NCBI GenBank assembly: GCA_903995115.1 | Contig: LR877145.1 | Coordinates: forward strand, 1,178,001-1,242,000 | Length of the DNA stretch: 64,000 bases | Source: Angomonas deanei | Lineage: Eukaryota; Euglenozoa; Kinetoplastea; Trypanosomatida; Trypanosomatidae | Direction: 5' to 3' | Shown here: in pieces, positions 18,135 through 28,300 of the stretch | Layout of the letters: each line of letters starts with the position of its first letter | How positions within the stretch are numbered: position 1 is the first letter of the stretch | Made by a program: the position numbers and the translations under genes | Notes under the pieces: model-generated | Databases searched by the model: none | What the model was told of the DNA's origin: nothing | Seen by the model: the letters and a program-made list of their open reading frames with translations, nothing else

Positions 18135-18731
18135 TTACTCAAAGTCATTCAGGGCGTACCGAGCCTTTGTCGTAAACTGTCTGCTGTTCTCGGTCGACAG
18201 CGCCCACCGGGGGTCCTCCTTCCTAAGCCACGCGATCATGTACGCCACCTGCACATCATTAGGGAGATCAAACTCCATATCGGGCCGGTGCAACTGAATC
18301 TCCCCCGTCTGTGTCGGCCGCCCCGCCGCGACGAGACCCAAGTCGTTGGCCCCCCGAAGCGAGAGCCGCATGTCCATCGTGATATTTCCATTCGCCGGCC
18401 ACTTTTGTACCGTGTAGAAACGATGTTTTTCAGACTCCAACACAATCCACTCGTGTTTTTGAAACACAAACTTGGAGAAGGGGTTCGACTCGCATGGGGA
18501 GTAGAAGGAGTACACGTGTCGCAGCACATCCTGAGCATTCAGCACCACATCGCGATGAATGACGACTTTCCCCTCCTTGGCAAAACAGTCACTCGCAAAG
18601 TCCACCGCCAGCCCGGCGGCCGCCCCGCCCGATAACACGAACAGGTGCTCCGCCAAGGATATCTGCAAGGGTGCCATGGCGAGCGATAGACCACCGCCTA
18701 GCAGCACGCCTCCTCCAAGTCCTTGACCCAT
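18135..18731 (-). CDS. hypothetical protein, glycine-rich start
   Basis: 198 residues from the ATG at 18731, which follows TTTAG at a sensible distance; the longer frame to 18797 is less likely. It begins MGQGLGGGVLLGGGL, which could accept N-myristate (Gly2 and a small residue at 6), though this is not certain. The rest looks globular, with KWPANGNITMDMRLSLRG and AYMIAWLRKEDPRWA. No family recognised. Confidence 0.58.
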   Translation of the reverse strand: MGQGLGGGVLLGGGLSLAMAPLQISLAEHLFVLSGGAAAGLAVDFASDCFAKEGKVVIHRDVVLNAQDVLRHVYSFYSPCESNPFSKFVFQKHEWIVLESEKHRFYTVQKWPANGNITMDMRLSLRGANDLGLVAAGRPTQTGEIQLHRPDMEFDLPNDVQVAYMIAWLRKEDPRWALSTENSRQFTTKARYALNDFE

Positions 18732-18949
18732 TAATTCTACCCGTACTAAATTTAAGGAAAATAGAGAGAAGTTGCCAAAGAGAGGAACTGCTATCAAAAA
18801 AGTTGACGTTTATGCCGCAACAGCACATATACCCACATTCAAGAGAAAGAAAATAAACATAATAGGCAACAATCCATAAAAAGGCATGACGGAAGATAAA
18901 AATGAGATGAAGTAGCAACGAAAAAAAAAAAAAAAATTAATCGTGAACA

Positions 18950-20293
18950 TTATTTGCCGCCTTTGGCACTCACCACCGTTACGTACCGGCGAGCGGAGGT
19001 CTCGCTGATGGTGTCGTGTAGCGCCTCCAACACAATCGACGGGTCGCGGTAGGCGGAGGGACGCTCGTCGATGGTGTCGGCGGTGATGGTGTCACTGTCC
19101 ACGTCTCCCATCTCCGCCTTGAACCGCTGCAACGCCACCTCCAGGTCTTTTTTGGTCCCTTTCGTTCTCCCTGCCACACCACGAGGCAGTACCCGACCAC
19201 ACCCATGCGCCGCCGACGCGTTCCACTCTTCTTTCCCTAGTCCTTCCCCCACAAGGATGCCATCCCGCATATTGAGCGCCACAATGCACTTTTCCCCCTC
19301 GTGTGCCCGGATAGCGCCTTTACGGACGATGAGGTCCTCGAAGTCAATGTAATTGTGCACGGACTGGATGATCTGACGACTGTCGAAGGGAAGACCCAAC
19401 TCCGCTAGCACAGACGACAGCATCGCGAGTCGGTTCATCTCGGCATACTTTTGGGCCCAGATCATGTCAAAAATGTACTGGTACGCCATTTCGCCGGAGA
19501 GGTAAAAGTTTTTATCAAAATCGGCCGACTCGTCGTCGTCATCCACGGCGTGGGCGGTGTGACTCACCTTTTCCGCCCCACCACCAGACACGCGGTGTCG
19601 CACGTACTGAGACCAGTAGCGGTAGATGGCCTGTCCCAGCGCCCTCGAGCCGCTGTGCACGACGAGCAAGTAATCCTCCTCGCAGCAGTCGACCTCGACA
19701 AAGTGGTTTCCACCGCCCAAGGTACCCATGCAACACAGGTAGTCCTTCCGATAGGAGAGACCCAGCTGCTCACAGCGCTGCTTGGTCCACTCCCTACTGT
19801 AGGTGGGCATACAGTGTAGAATATCGACCGATGCATTCACAGCAGGAAACTTCTCCTTGTACGACTGGGCAAACCGCAGCGCCAGCTCGTTGCACTCTTG
19901 GTAAAAGTCGTCGTACTGTTCCTCTGCTATGATGGGCTCCCGGTGCACATTTTGCTGACCGTTGCCCATGGGAATTGTGGCGTGGATGGCTCGCTTCAAT
20001 TTCGTCGTCCCATTGCGTTTCTTCATCAAACTAGCCGGCAGCGGCACGGCGGAGACCCCGCAGCCGATATCCCCGCCAATCAGCCCAGGTGACATGACTG
20101 GCGTCAGGCAGCAGGTAAAGCCGACGCAGGTGCCACTGCCCTTGTGACAGTCTGGCATGATGCGGGCATGCTGGACCGCGGGGTGGCCGCACATGGATTC
20201 AATCTGCTGCCGTGTCGCCTCGTCCACATACTCCTTTGCCAAGTGGACCACAATGGGATCGGATGGGTCGGCGCTGTTCGGAATAGAGAACAT
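18950..20293 (-). CDS. rtcB: RtcB-family RNA ligase, bacterial type
   Basis: 447 residues from the ATG at 20293. An upstream extension of the frame crosses a CT-rich tract and CAG and is probably 5' UTR. Metal and guanylylation motifs are present: MPDCHKG, DIGCGVSA, GGGNHFVE, VVHSGSRALG and AAHGCGR, whose His is the predicted GMP-accepting residue. RtcB joins 2',3'-cyclic phosphate and 5'-OH RNA ends. Archaeal and animal RtcB have DINCGV; here the motif is DIGCGV, as in bacteria, which hints at lateral transfer. The known tRNA ligase of trypanosomes is of the Trl1 type, so this may serve RNA repair. Confidence 0.85.
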   Translation of the reverse strand: MFSIPNSADPSDPIVVHLAKEYVDEATRQQIESMCGHPAVQHARIMPDCHKGSGTCVGFTCCLTPVMSPGLIGGDIGCGVSAVPLPASLMKKRNGTTKLKRAIHATIPMGNGQQNVHREPIIAEEQYDDFYQECNELALRFAQSYKEKFPAVNASVDILHCMPTYSREWTKQRCEQLGLSYRKDYLCCMGTLGGGNHFVEVDCCEEDYLLVVHSGSRALGQAIYRYWSQYVRHRVSGGGAEKVSHTAHAVDDDDESADFDKNFYLSGEMAYQYIFDMIWAQKYAEMNRLAMLSSVLAELGLPFDSRQIIQSVHNYIDFEDLIVRKGAIRAHEGEKCIVALNMRDGILVGEGLGKEEWNASAAHGCGRVLPRGVAGRTKGTKKDLEVALQRFKAEMGDVDSDTITADTIDERPSAYRDPSIVLEALHDTISETSARRYVTVVSAKGGK

Positions 20294-20568
20294 GGATAGG
20301 AGAAAAGGTTTATTATAATTATGATACTTGGCCCGAGCTTTTTCTTGGGTGCTGCACGACGTATACAAAAGAGAGAGTGAGAGAAAATCAACAACAACAA
20401 CAAAAGAAAGTGAAAAGCAGGGGTAAGAACGCAAGGGAAATACCCAAAATCCATAATAACACCTAAACTAACGCAACCATAAGCAAAAAAAAAAAAAAGG
20501 AGAAAAAGTAATGTAACAATATTTAACGAAGCGGTGCATGGACGCTTTCTCTCTCTTCTGTTTGTACG

Positions 20569-21300
20569 CTAAATAACAGTGGGAGGTGCGGCATACTTGC
20601 TGTCCGGTGAAACGGACTGAATACGAGGCCCATCGAGGTACTGCAGCGCGTCGTCGTAGCGGTTGTTGAAATCGGCAGCAGCGTCCACAAACGCTATGCC
20701 GGCAGACGGATTTTCCGTGAATGGAGAGTGTGTTTCCCCTTCGTGCAGCATGCGAGGGGGTGGGGTGGTGGGCTCGGATGGGGTCGGGTCCTTGCGGAAG
20801 AAATCCTCCGGCACGGTGGCCGACCCAAAGTCCCGCTCCAGCGCCCCCGCCACATACCAGGCGTACGTGGCCGACGTCCCCATCGTGGAGAGGGCGAAGA
20901 AGACGGCTTGATAAAAGAAGGCGACCAGCTGAAACGGATACGCGTCGTCTATTCCTATTTTTGTAATCGCCACCGTCTCAATCACCAACTGGGGGAGATC
21001 CTTGAAGAAGTAAATTGCCCACAACCCCACACACAGCCGCCACGTGCGGTCGGAGCGACTTAACGCGTACTTGGCGGACCACAGCCACATGGCGCTACTA
21101 AAGCAGAAAAAGACCGCTGTCCCAATAATACAAAACGCCAAATGAGCCGCGCAGAGGGCGTCGCCGTAAAACGCTTTTTGTGGCGGCTTTTGGAAGTACA
21201 CCCCTGTGTTCACAACAGTGATCACCACGGCGGAGAGGTAGAGGACAATGAGGGCTAACGGAAGGAGGGTGAGCTGAGGGAGATACAGATACTCCAGCAT
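20569..21300 (-). CDS. multi-pass membrane protein, unknown
   Basis: 243 residues with four predicted membrane segments (about 8-32, 48-72, 87-110 and 123-148), then a hydrophilic C-terminal tail of about 90 residues rich in Pro, Ser and Asp. The third segment carries FFKDLPQLVIE. No signal peptide or channel motif is obvious and I do not recognise the family. T-rich tracts precede it on the sense strand. Confidence 0.6.
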   Translation of the reverse strand: MLEYLYLPQLTLLPLALIVLYLSAVVITVVNTGVYFQKPPQKAFYGDALCAAHLAFCIIGTAVFFCFSSAMWLWSAKYALSRSDRTWRLCVGLWAIYFFKDLPQLVIETVAITKIGIDDAYPFQLVAFFYQAVFFALSTMGTSATYAWYVAGALERDFGSATVPEDFFRKDPTPSEPTTPPPRMLHEGETHSPFTENPSAGIAFVDAAADFNNRYDDALQYLDGPRIQSVSPDSKYAAPPTVI

Positions 21301-21528
21301 TTTACAAAAAAAAAAAAAAAACGTTTCTCCTATGGCGTCTTTTTTTCTTTTTTCTTTCCCGTCCTGTTTCCGAAAAGAGAAAGAAAAGGGAAAGTTGTGC
21401 TTACATGAATGCGAAAGAGACTTTTGAGGTGAAGCCCCCCATCTTTCTTCACAACAGCTACGATGATTTCTTTCAAAATGGTTGTGATAGCAATTAAAAC
21501 AAGTACACGGTTTTAGTTTAGTTTATGA

Positions 21529-22662
21529 TTACAAGTAACGTTCGGCCGACGAGACGGAGGACGATAAGCTGGGCTGCTGCATGGGTGAGTCCGACAGTGG
21601 CGGCTTCCCGCCGGAGTGCATCTCTAGTCTATGGTTCGGCCGTTCCGAGGAGCGGTCGTACACCACCGTGGTCTCCCGTTGATGAGGGGTGACCGTTTCC
21701 GTCTCACTGAGCATAAAGGCATTTTGCTTCTTTGGGGTGTTGGTCTCATTCGTGAGGCACTGCTCCTGGTAGGCGGAGACGACCGGTTGGGAGGTCTCCC
21801 GCGTGGGGGCAATCGGTGGCTTAGAGGTGCTGCTGTTTCTCCGACCGTTGGTGTGCGAAGGGGTTGGCGGCTTCTGCATCCCTATCGAAAGGGAACCAGA
21901 GGTGCCCAGGGACTGTCGCCTCCCACGCAGGGTGAGCACTTTTACGGTGGAGGCGAGTTCCTTTTCGGCATTGTAGTGCTTTAAGGAGCTCGTCAGCGTC
22001 GCGTCTGCCGTCGCTGCCAAGAGCGGCTCGTCCTCGCTGTCGGTGCCCTCGTCTATAATACGCTGAATCTCCTCGCTGCTGGAGCTATCCGAGGAGGACG
22101 TGTCTTTCACCTCTAGCGGGGCCGGCCGCTTCCCCTCTCCCCGTGGGGTAGGCAGAGAGGGGGCGTGTGGGGTGGAAGAGGGGGACACGCTGTTCACTTT
22201 GACTGCCGGCAGCATGGCCGACTCCGACTCCTCCCTGTGACTGCTGCTGTTGGACAGCCGATGAAAGGCCCCTGTGCTGCCCCTCGAGCCAGTCGGGGTG
22301 GACAGCTTCCTCTGCGGAGGGGAGATGACCGGCTGAACCCGCGGCGAGAGGGTCACCTCACCGACCCCAGACCGCTCTAGCTGCTCCGGCTGGAGGGCGA
22401 GCTCTAAACTTTTCCGCATCGTGTTGCTGGCGGCTCGTTTGCGTATCAGCGACGTCCGGAACATCGCCTCACCGGGTTCGCGTTGGATGTCTACGGAAGG
22501 GGCGCGCGTCTCCTTTCCCTCCGGCATGGTGTACACCGGCGACCACACGTGAAGGACCGTTTCCTCCACCGTTTTCCAGTCCGCCAGCTGTTCTGCGAGT
22601 TGCTGACGCAGTTGGGCTAACTTTTGTTGTTCATTAAAAATATCTAGATTTGCTTTTGACAT
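21529..22662 (-). CDS. hypothetical disordered protein with short N-terminal coiled coil
   Basis: 377 residues. The start forms a helix (IFNEQQKLAQLRQQLAEQL), followed by Ser/Thr/Pro-rich low-complexity sequence with many possible phosphosites (SSSDSSSSEE near the middle). No domain recognised. Cytoskeletal proteins of kinetoplastids often look like this, but that is only a resemblance. Confidence 0.55.
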   Translation of the reverse strand: MSKANLDIFNEQQKLAQLRQQLAEQLADWKTVEETVLHVWSPVYTMPEGKETRAPSVDIQREPGEAMFRTSLIRKRAASNTMRKSLELALQPEQLERSGVGEVTLSPRVQPVISPPQRKLSTPTGSRGSTGAFHRLSNSSSHREESESAMLPAVKVNSVSPSSTPHAPSLPTPRGEGKRPAPLEVKDTSSSDSSSSEEIQRIIDEGTDSEDEPLLAATADATLTSSLKHYNAEKELASTVKVLTLRGRRQSLGTSGSLSIGMQKPPTPSHTNGRRNSSTSKPPIAPTRETSQPVVSAYQEQCLTNETNTPKKQNAFMLSETETVTPHQRETTVVYDRSSERPNHRLEMHSGGKPPLSDSPMQQPSLSSSVSSAERYL

Positions 22663-23024
22663 GCTCGCATCGTTTTACACTCAGAGGACGGTGCGATAAA
22701 GGTGTAAGTTTGTTTTATTTGGATGAAGCTTTTTTTTTTTTTTTATCCGTCTTCGGTACACTTTTAAAGATGAAGAGGGAGGAGTTAAGAATTTTTTTTT
22801 TTGTATTTTCCGTTATGACGAGGGGACAAGTGTAGAACAAAACGTCATTGTTGACTATTTGATAAAATCGAGCTCAATCACACCGTTTAAAAATCTATTT
22901 TTCTCTTTTTATTTTGTATTTTCTAAAGAAGGAAACAGAACAACAATGAACGAAAGCCGTGGAAGAGAAACTCGGTGAACAGGTGCCACACTTTTTTTTT
23001 TTTATTATTTCGTCATTCCACGCT
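22663..23024. other. intergenic region, no gene seen
   Basis: About 360 bases. It contains long T and A runs, AT-rich 3' UTR sequence and the splice region of the upstream gene. No tRNA, snRNA motif or open frame with convincing codon use. Confidence 0.45.
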
Positions 23025-24107
23025 TCATAAAAATCTAAACACTTTCCTAATCTCCGTGTACAGTGCCTTTTCATACTCCTTCGCGTCGTACTCTTTTTCA
23101 TCTAATAAAGGGAGAGCAATGGGGACCTGTCGCTCAATCGTCGCAAAGTCTTCCTCCGTCACGAACTCCGCCACGTACGGGTGTTTGAGTGCCTCTAAAG
23201 CGGTGAGACGCTTTTTCGGGTTAAACACAATGAGGTGGTTCACCAGGTCTACCGCGTCAGGGTCACAGTCGTACATGATGTCGGTCACCGTCTCCGTCGG
23301 GGTGTCCGATGGGAGAGATGCGATGAGGTCCCACACCTTGTTCAGCCCCATACTACTCCGCAAACTCTGCAAGTCCTGCGCGGTGGCCTTCCCCACCGTC
23401 GCCTTCATCACAATACCGAACTGGTGTGCGGAGGAGTTACCGGCGAAGAGCGGCTGACCGGTAAAGAGTTCGGCCACAATGCAGCCGACCGCCCACATAT
23501 CCATCGAGGTGGTGTAGTGCGTGGAGCGGACCAGTATCTCCGGCGAGCGGTACCACCGGGTGGCGATGTGATCGGTGAGTTCCGTGGTGGGCTCTAGGGG
23601 ATTGTCCTCTTTTGGAATAAACGTCCGAGCTAAACCAAAGTCGGCGAGTTTGATCGTGCAGTCATCGTTAATCAAAATATTAGACGGCTTTAAATCGCGA
23701 TGAATAATATGTTTTGCGTGTAGCTGCGCGACCACTTTAATAATTTGATACGACAAGTACTTTCGGTGGATGTCCTGCACGATTTTCTTTTTTAACACCA
23801 CCGCCAAATCGGTTTCTACAATTTCGAATACTAGGTAAAGATCCACGCCGTTGACGGCCCGAATGACATTCGAGAGCCCTACAATACGATCATTGTCCCG
23901 TAAACTTTGCAATAACATGACCTCCCGATACGTTCGCTGGGCGTCTTGCCGGTTCCCAAAGGCGTCAAACACTTTTTTCAAGGCCACATACTTCCCTGAG
24001 ACACGGTCAATCGCACACCACACCACGCCGTAGCCGCCGCTACCAATGTGCTTCATGACCCGATAGCGCTGCTCCACCTCTCCATCTATTCCTAACGACG
24101 CTGTCAT
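23025..24107 (-). CDS. MAPK15 (ERK7/8)-like protein kinase with TDH activation motif
   Basis: 360 residues from the ATG at 24107; upstream codons of the frame lack an ATG. All kinase motifs are present: GSGGYGVV, YVALKKV, HRDLKPSN, DFGLAR and TRWYRSPEIL. The sequence around VQDIHRKYLSYQIIK and the short C-terminal tail are like ERK7/8. The activation lip reads T-D-H in place of the usual T-E-Y, so the tyrosine phosphosite is lost. ERK7/8 kinases act at cilia and basal bodies. A T15 tract and CTAG precede the start. Confidence 0.8.
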   Translation of the reverse strand: MTASLGIDGEVEQRYRVMKHIGSGGYGVVWCAIDRVSGKYVALKKVFDAFGNRQDAQRTYREVMLLQSLRDNDRIVGLSNVIRAVNGVDLYLVFEIVETDLAVVLKKKIVQDIHRKYLSYQIIKVVAQLHAKHIIHRDLKPSNILINDDCTIKLADFGLARTFIPKEDNPLEPTTELTDHIATRWYRSPEILVRSTHYTTSMDMWAVGCIVAELFTGQPLFAGNSSAHQFGIVMKATVGKATAQDLQSLRSSMGLNKVWDLIASLPSDTPTETVTDIMYDCDPDAVDLVNHLIVFNPKKRLTALEALKHPYVAEFVTEEDFATIERQVPIALPLLDEKEYDAKEYEKALYTEIRKVFRFL

Positions 24108-24455
24108 TATTCTACGGCGGTACACAGACACACACTAGCGCACCAAGGTCGAAAAAAAAAAAAAAAAGGGAGAGAGGGTAGGGGAATGAAATAATTGGAT
24201 ATCCACCGCCTATTGGCCATTGCTGACACCACCATAATATAGACTCATTCATTCGTACGCTAAAGTACTATAAAGAAAAATGCAATGAAAGCAACAAAAA
24301 CAATGATGATCTCTTACAGGTGAGGGCCGTTTAGACGGAACAGACGCACTCTAATCAACCTCAAAAAAAAAAAAAAAAACTAGACGCTAAAAAAGCATCT
24401 CCATCCCACGTACGACAGGACGAAATCAAAAGAAGAATTACACTACAGGGCAAAC
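24108..24455. other. intergenic region with two T tracts
   Basis: Two long T tracts on the minus strand (24151-24165 and about 24363-24379). The first, with AG at 24135-24136, serves the kinase. The second has no obvious gene after it; a 46-codon frame between them reads through the pyrimidine tract and is not convincing. Confidence 0.4.
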
Positions 24456-24803
24456 TCAACTGGGCTTATAATATACACGCACACCGTCCACATCACTCCT
24501 CCAGGGGCAACCGAAAACAGTACTGCAGTAATAGGTCTCATATTCTTGGCCAGCCAACGGTGGCAGGGTGGTGATGGCACCTCGTGAACATCGAGGACAA
24601 CGCTTATTCTTATATCCATACTCTTCTGCCAACCTTTTGGTTAGCACGTACCTTTCATTTTCGGAACGAGCACCGATAACAAATTGAGCGTAGTACGGTA
24701 ATTTTTTCTTTCTTTTGACGGTCGTCCCTTCGGGGATTACAACCCTCGGCATGTCCATCACCACGCCCTCCGCCACACCCAAGTTTGGTTGTGTCTTTTC
24801 CAT
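24456..24803 (-). CDS. small C4 zinc-ribbon protein (topoisomerase-finger-like)
   Basis: 115 residues. A lysine-rich segment is followed by one C4 finger: CPRC at 69-72, C93 and C99, with a GCPWRSD ending that resembles the C-terminal C4 fingers of bacterial topoisomerase I. No other domain. Likely nucleic-acid binding, which is inference. The start at 24803 (MEKTQPNLG) is the only ATG in a suitable place. Confidence 0.55.
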   Translation of the reverse strand: MEKTQPNLGVAEGVVMDMPRVVIPEGTTVKRKKKLPYYAQFVIGARSENERYVLTKRLAEEYGYKNKRCPRCSRGAITTLPPLAGQEYETYYCSTVFGCPWRSDVDGVRVYYKPS

Positions 24804-25000
24804 TTAAAATCAATCAAAAAAAGGGGGAAAGAAAATAGTCGAAAAAAGGTCGATTCACCTACAACAAAAGAAAGAGATAGAGAGAAGCAAAAGTGTTCAC
24901 GCCACATTCATCGTTTCAACGGATTTGTCCATTCTCTTCCTTTTTTTAAAAAAAAATAGTCACGGGTTTCCATCCTTTGCAAACTGTACCTTCATTGCCG

Positions 25001-26659
25001 CTATTTATTCACCACCACCCCTTCTAGCAGATGATCCCGGTATTGCTCCAGCGGTCGGGGGAGGGGGTCGCACCCGGCGTAGGTCCACCGGACGACTAGC
25101 CAATGCTCCCCAGAGAGCCGCACCGCATCCAGCACTAGCATCATTTCCTCCTCAATCGCCGCCATCCCTTCAGTTGAGATTCGGTCCTGACCGGACGCGT
25201 TTTTCACTATGCTCGGCTTTGCCGCTGTCAGGAACAGTGTTTCAACGTACAAGATGAACTTCTCCATCTGCTCCTCCGCAATCACGACGGTGTGCAACTC
25301 CATTTCGAAGAGGGCACCGGTGCTCCCCTCCTCCATAAAAAGTGTCACGAACGTGTCGTTGGCGTGCTCACAGACGTTGACGACATACGCGGCGAGGTTG
25401 GGGAGTGGGATGCACAGCTCATCCGACTCGTAGTAGTGCAGTACGCTCGAGAGGGTCTCCTCCGGCGTGACGGTGATGCTGGCCAACAAGTGGTCCACCT
25501 CCGACTTGATGGCAGGGGAGAGCTCCTTCACATCAAAGTAGATGAACAAGAAGAGCTTGCCGCCTGGAAGCTCCATGCACTGCTTTTCATCCTCGTCCTT
25601 GTTTGGGCTTTTTTGGGAGTTGGTCACAATTCCTTTCCATGTTTTGAGAGAATCAAAGCGATACTGTAAGTGTAGCTCTCCCTCCACAGGGGTGGTCACA
25701 ATGAAGTCTACCGGAATGCGCACCTTATACTGCGGGCCAGCGTCAACGCGGTAGGTGAGGACGTTACATCCCCGACCAGCGGGGCGTAGGTCGCCGGTGA
25801 GGAGTCGTGCACTTTGGGCGCAGGCCAGTATATCCCCTAACCGGCCCTTGTACTCGTCCGACTGACACTGAATCTGGATCGTGTAGGCCTTGTGGTTTTC
25901 GACCAGCATAAACGCCATCACAATCACCGGGGACGGCCCCAGGTGAAAGTTCACATAACGGTCTAATATGGTGGTGACAATCGTGTCCGCTGTGGTGTTG
26001 GAGCGGAGCTTAAAGTACGTTTTGTTTCGCTCCGCCGCCGCAGCAACGTGCTCCACACACTGCGTCGCGTACGCCTCCGAGGTGAAGGCGCTCTCCGCGG
26101 CGGCTAAATCCTCCGACATGATATCTAGCCGGGAGCCGTCCGGGTGGACAAAGCACTTGTGTTCCACCGGGAACCTATAAGGGAGGATCTCCTCCGTGTA
26201 GCTGGGCTGGACATGCACCATGAGCGCCCCTACCTGTACCATGGTGCGACTAGAGATGAACCGCTGACGCGACTTGGAGGTTTCCCCTCGGTTGACAATG
26301 GCATTGAGCGACAGCCGAATAGAGGGCTCCTTGTGGTCTAGTAGCGGAGTGTCGTCCGTTTCACTGCAAATGGACAGCGCATTCTCATTTCGTGGCGCTG
26401 TCGGATCGTTTTCCCTCGTATGGACGCCTTTAAACGTTGGGAGCGGTTTAGACTTTATGATGGGCCTCTTTGGTCGTAGCCAGTCCACGAATTGCGTGGT
26501 CTGATTCACCACACTCGCCAGTACCGCTCGAGGGCTACCGACGAGACTAGGTGCCTTCCCTTCCTTTTCTTTACTCAGAGTTAATGTTTTCCAACTGACC
26601 GCCGCTATCGCGGTAATGAAAAGGATTGGAGCAATAATTTTGCTCTTGTCTGGCTCCAT
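25001..26659 (-). CDS. hypothetical membrane-anchored protein
   Basis: 552 residues. A hydrophobic segment at 9-24 (IAPILFITAIAAVSW) could be a signal anchor. A disordered linker follows, then about 400 residues of mixed strand and helix that look like a folded luminal or cytosolic domain. No family recognised. Confidence 0.6.
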   Translation of the reverse strand: MEPDKSKIIAPILFITAIAAVSWKTLTLSKEKEGKAPSLVGSPRAVLASVVNQTTQFVDWLRPKRPIIKSKPLPTFKGVHTRENDPTAPRNENALSICSETDDTPLLDHKEPSIRLSLNAIVNRGETSKSRQRFISSRTMVQVGALMVHVQPSYTEEILPYRFPVEHKCFVHPDGSRLDIMSEDLAAAESAFTSEAYATQCVEHVAAAAERNKTYFKLRSNTTADTIVTTILDRYVNFHLGPSPVIVMAFMLVENHKAYTIQIQCQSDEYKGRLGDILACAQSARLLTGDLRPAGRGCNVLTYRVDAGPQYKVRIPVDFIVTTPVEGELHLQYRFDSLKTWKGIVTNSQKSPNKDEDEKQCMELPGGKLFLFIYFDVKELSPAIKSEVDHLLASITVTPEETLSSVLHYYESDELCIPLPNLAAYVVNVCEHANDTFVTLFMEEGSTGALFEMELHTVVIAEEQMEKFILYVETLFLTAAKPSIVKNASGQDRISTEGMAAIEEEMMLVLDAVRLSGEHWLVVRWTYAGCDPLPRPLEQYRDHLLEGVVVNK

Positions 26660-26895
26660 TTTTTATGAACAATGTTCCTACTATGAGAGTTTGTTATGAT
26701 TTTACGACAATGCGTATAACGATGTTTTTTGTTTGTTTGTTTGTTTCCTCTGCAAAAAGGCGAAAGAAAGAAGATAAGATAAAGTGCATTTGTGTTATTG
26801 AAAATACGCGTTTCCACAAACCTTGAATAATAGCACTAAAATAGCATCAGCTAGAAAATAACAGCTTGTATGCAGCATATTTCGTCCGTGATCTC

Positions 26896-28047
26896 TTACA
26901 CAATAGCGCTTGCGAGCTCTGGATGCATTCGAATGACGACGTCTGAGGCGAAGGTGATGGCATTGCAAATACTTTCTATCCGCGAGTCCCACTCCTGCAT
27001 GGCATTGACGCTTTCATTTGTTCGAAAATAGACCATCCCTTTCTGTTCATCCACCTTGGACAGCAGCCGGTGCTGCGCGCTCATCTTGGCGAGTGTGTCG
27101 ACAATGATCGTTTTATCCGTGCCATTCAACAGGTCGGAAAGGGACTCCAGACTAATGTTGACATAGTACCGCGACACCACGTAGAGATTGTGTTCCCTCA
27201 CCGCGTGGGTGACGTCCTCTTCCGTGACCCCCTTTCCCGTCCCGTTTTTCTTTAAAACGCCTTCCTCCTTTGGAGTGAGGTGCTGGGATTGGTACAGTTT
27301 CTCAATTACACCAAGCAGATCGGCGAATTGCGTCGCGTTGGCGGCGGACCGAAGCGTGGCCAGCTGGGCCGATCGCTGAGGGCTTACCTCCGAGAGGGCC
27401 CCACACAGCATCGCTTGCTCCAACACCTTTCCTTCGTCCTGCAGGGTATACAGCTCATACAACACACGGGACGCATCGCGGAAGGATTTCCGCAGCATGT
27501 GATAATTGGCGAGTTCTCGCAAAAAATATGCTAACCCCCCTTTCGCAGCACTGGAGTCGTCGCCGCTGAGGAGCAACTTACGGTGTGGCTCCACCCCTCT
27601 CGTCGCCGCAAACGCCGCGTTGCCCCAGGATTTGAGACGTGTGGCACACGACAACAAACCAGCGGAGGCGGTAAGTCGGTCCAACAGGGAGAGCGACTTG
27701 GTCACATTCAAGGGAGCGCTAAGATACTGCAGGTAGGACTTTTCCGCATTCTTGTCGTCCCCCGCGGCCATGAAGCACTTCCCGAAGGAGAGCACAATTT
27801 GGTAGTAGACGCCCTGAAACGTGATCAATTCTAGTCGGCTAATCGAAAAGACAGCCTCCTGCAGTAATTGGAGAAAGACTGCTTTTACTTTTCCCGCGGC
27901 GGCATTCAGCACCTCCGACAATGCCTTTAGCACGGCTTCAATTTTTGTGTTGTCTCCATTGTTAAAATAGGTTTGAAGGATGTTCAGAACACCCTTGTGG
28001 TCTGCCGCACCGACTAACGAGGTTAGCTGTTCGCTCCCTTCGGACAT
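26896..28047 (-). CDS. CSN4: COP9 signalosome subunit 4 (PCI domain)
   Basis: 383 residues, helical throughout, ending in a PCI winged helix. The region AVREHNLYVVSRYYVNISLE, the later SKVDEQKGMVYF and MQEWDSRIESIC align with the CSN4 pattern (EHNLLAASKLYNNI, IDQxxGxxHF, WDxQIxxLC). The length is close to the 400 or so of CSN4. CSN4 holds CSN5 and CSN6 in the complex that removes NEDD8 from cullins. A proteasome lid subunit such as Rpn5 is the main alternative. Confidence 0.68.
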   Translation of the reverse strand: MSEGSEQLTSLVGAADHKGVLNILQTYFNNGDNTKIEAVLKALSEVLNAAAGKVKAVFLQLLQEAVFSISRLELITFQGVYYQIVLSFGKCFMAAGDDKNAEKSYLQYLSAPLNVTKSLSLLDRLTASAGLLSCATRLKSWGNAAFAATRGVEPHRKLLLSGDDSSAAKGGLAYFLRELANYHMLRKSFRDASRVLYELYTLQDEGKVLEQAMLCGALSEVSPQRSAQLATLRSAANATQFADLLGVIEKLYQSQHLTPKEEGVLKKNGTGKGVTEEDVTHAVREHNLYVVSRYYVNISLESLSDLLNGTDKTIIVDTLAKMSAQHRLLSKVDEQKGMVYFRTNESVNAMQEWDSRIESICNAITFASDVVIRMHPELASAIV

Positions 28048-28300
28048 GAATGAAGAACAGAAAAAGAAAATGAGTTTTTTTAAGTAAAATAAAAATGAGA
28101 GGGACGTACCTAAACCTTGGAGAGAAGCAAAAGAGAAAATGTGGATTAGTCAAAAACACCAAATGTAATGAGACAAACTGTGTTGTCGATGGGTTGTCCC
28201 ACATTTCGTTTTTATTATTCTTATGAAAACCTCCACTTATTGGAGAATACAATTATACGATTAAAATTACTTATTAAATATGGAAATAGATTCGCCTCGC

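Noticed and set aside
24300-24360. ATGATGA resembling a snoRNA C box
   Set aside because: No D box at a fitting distance and no terminal stem.
24132-24455. 46-codon frame (MNESILWWCQQW...) on the minus strand
   Set aside because: It reads through the kinase polypyrimidine tract and has no coding look.
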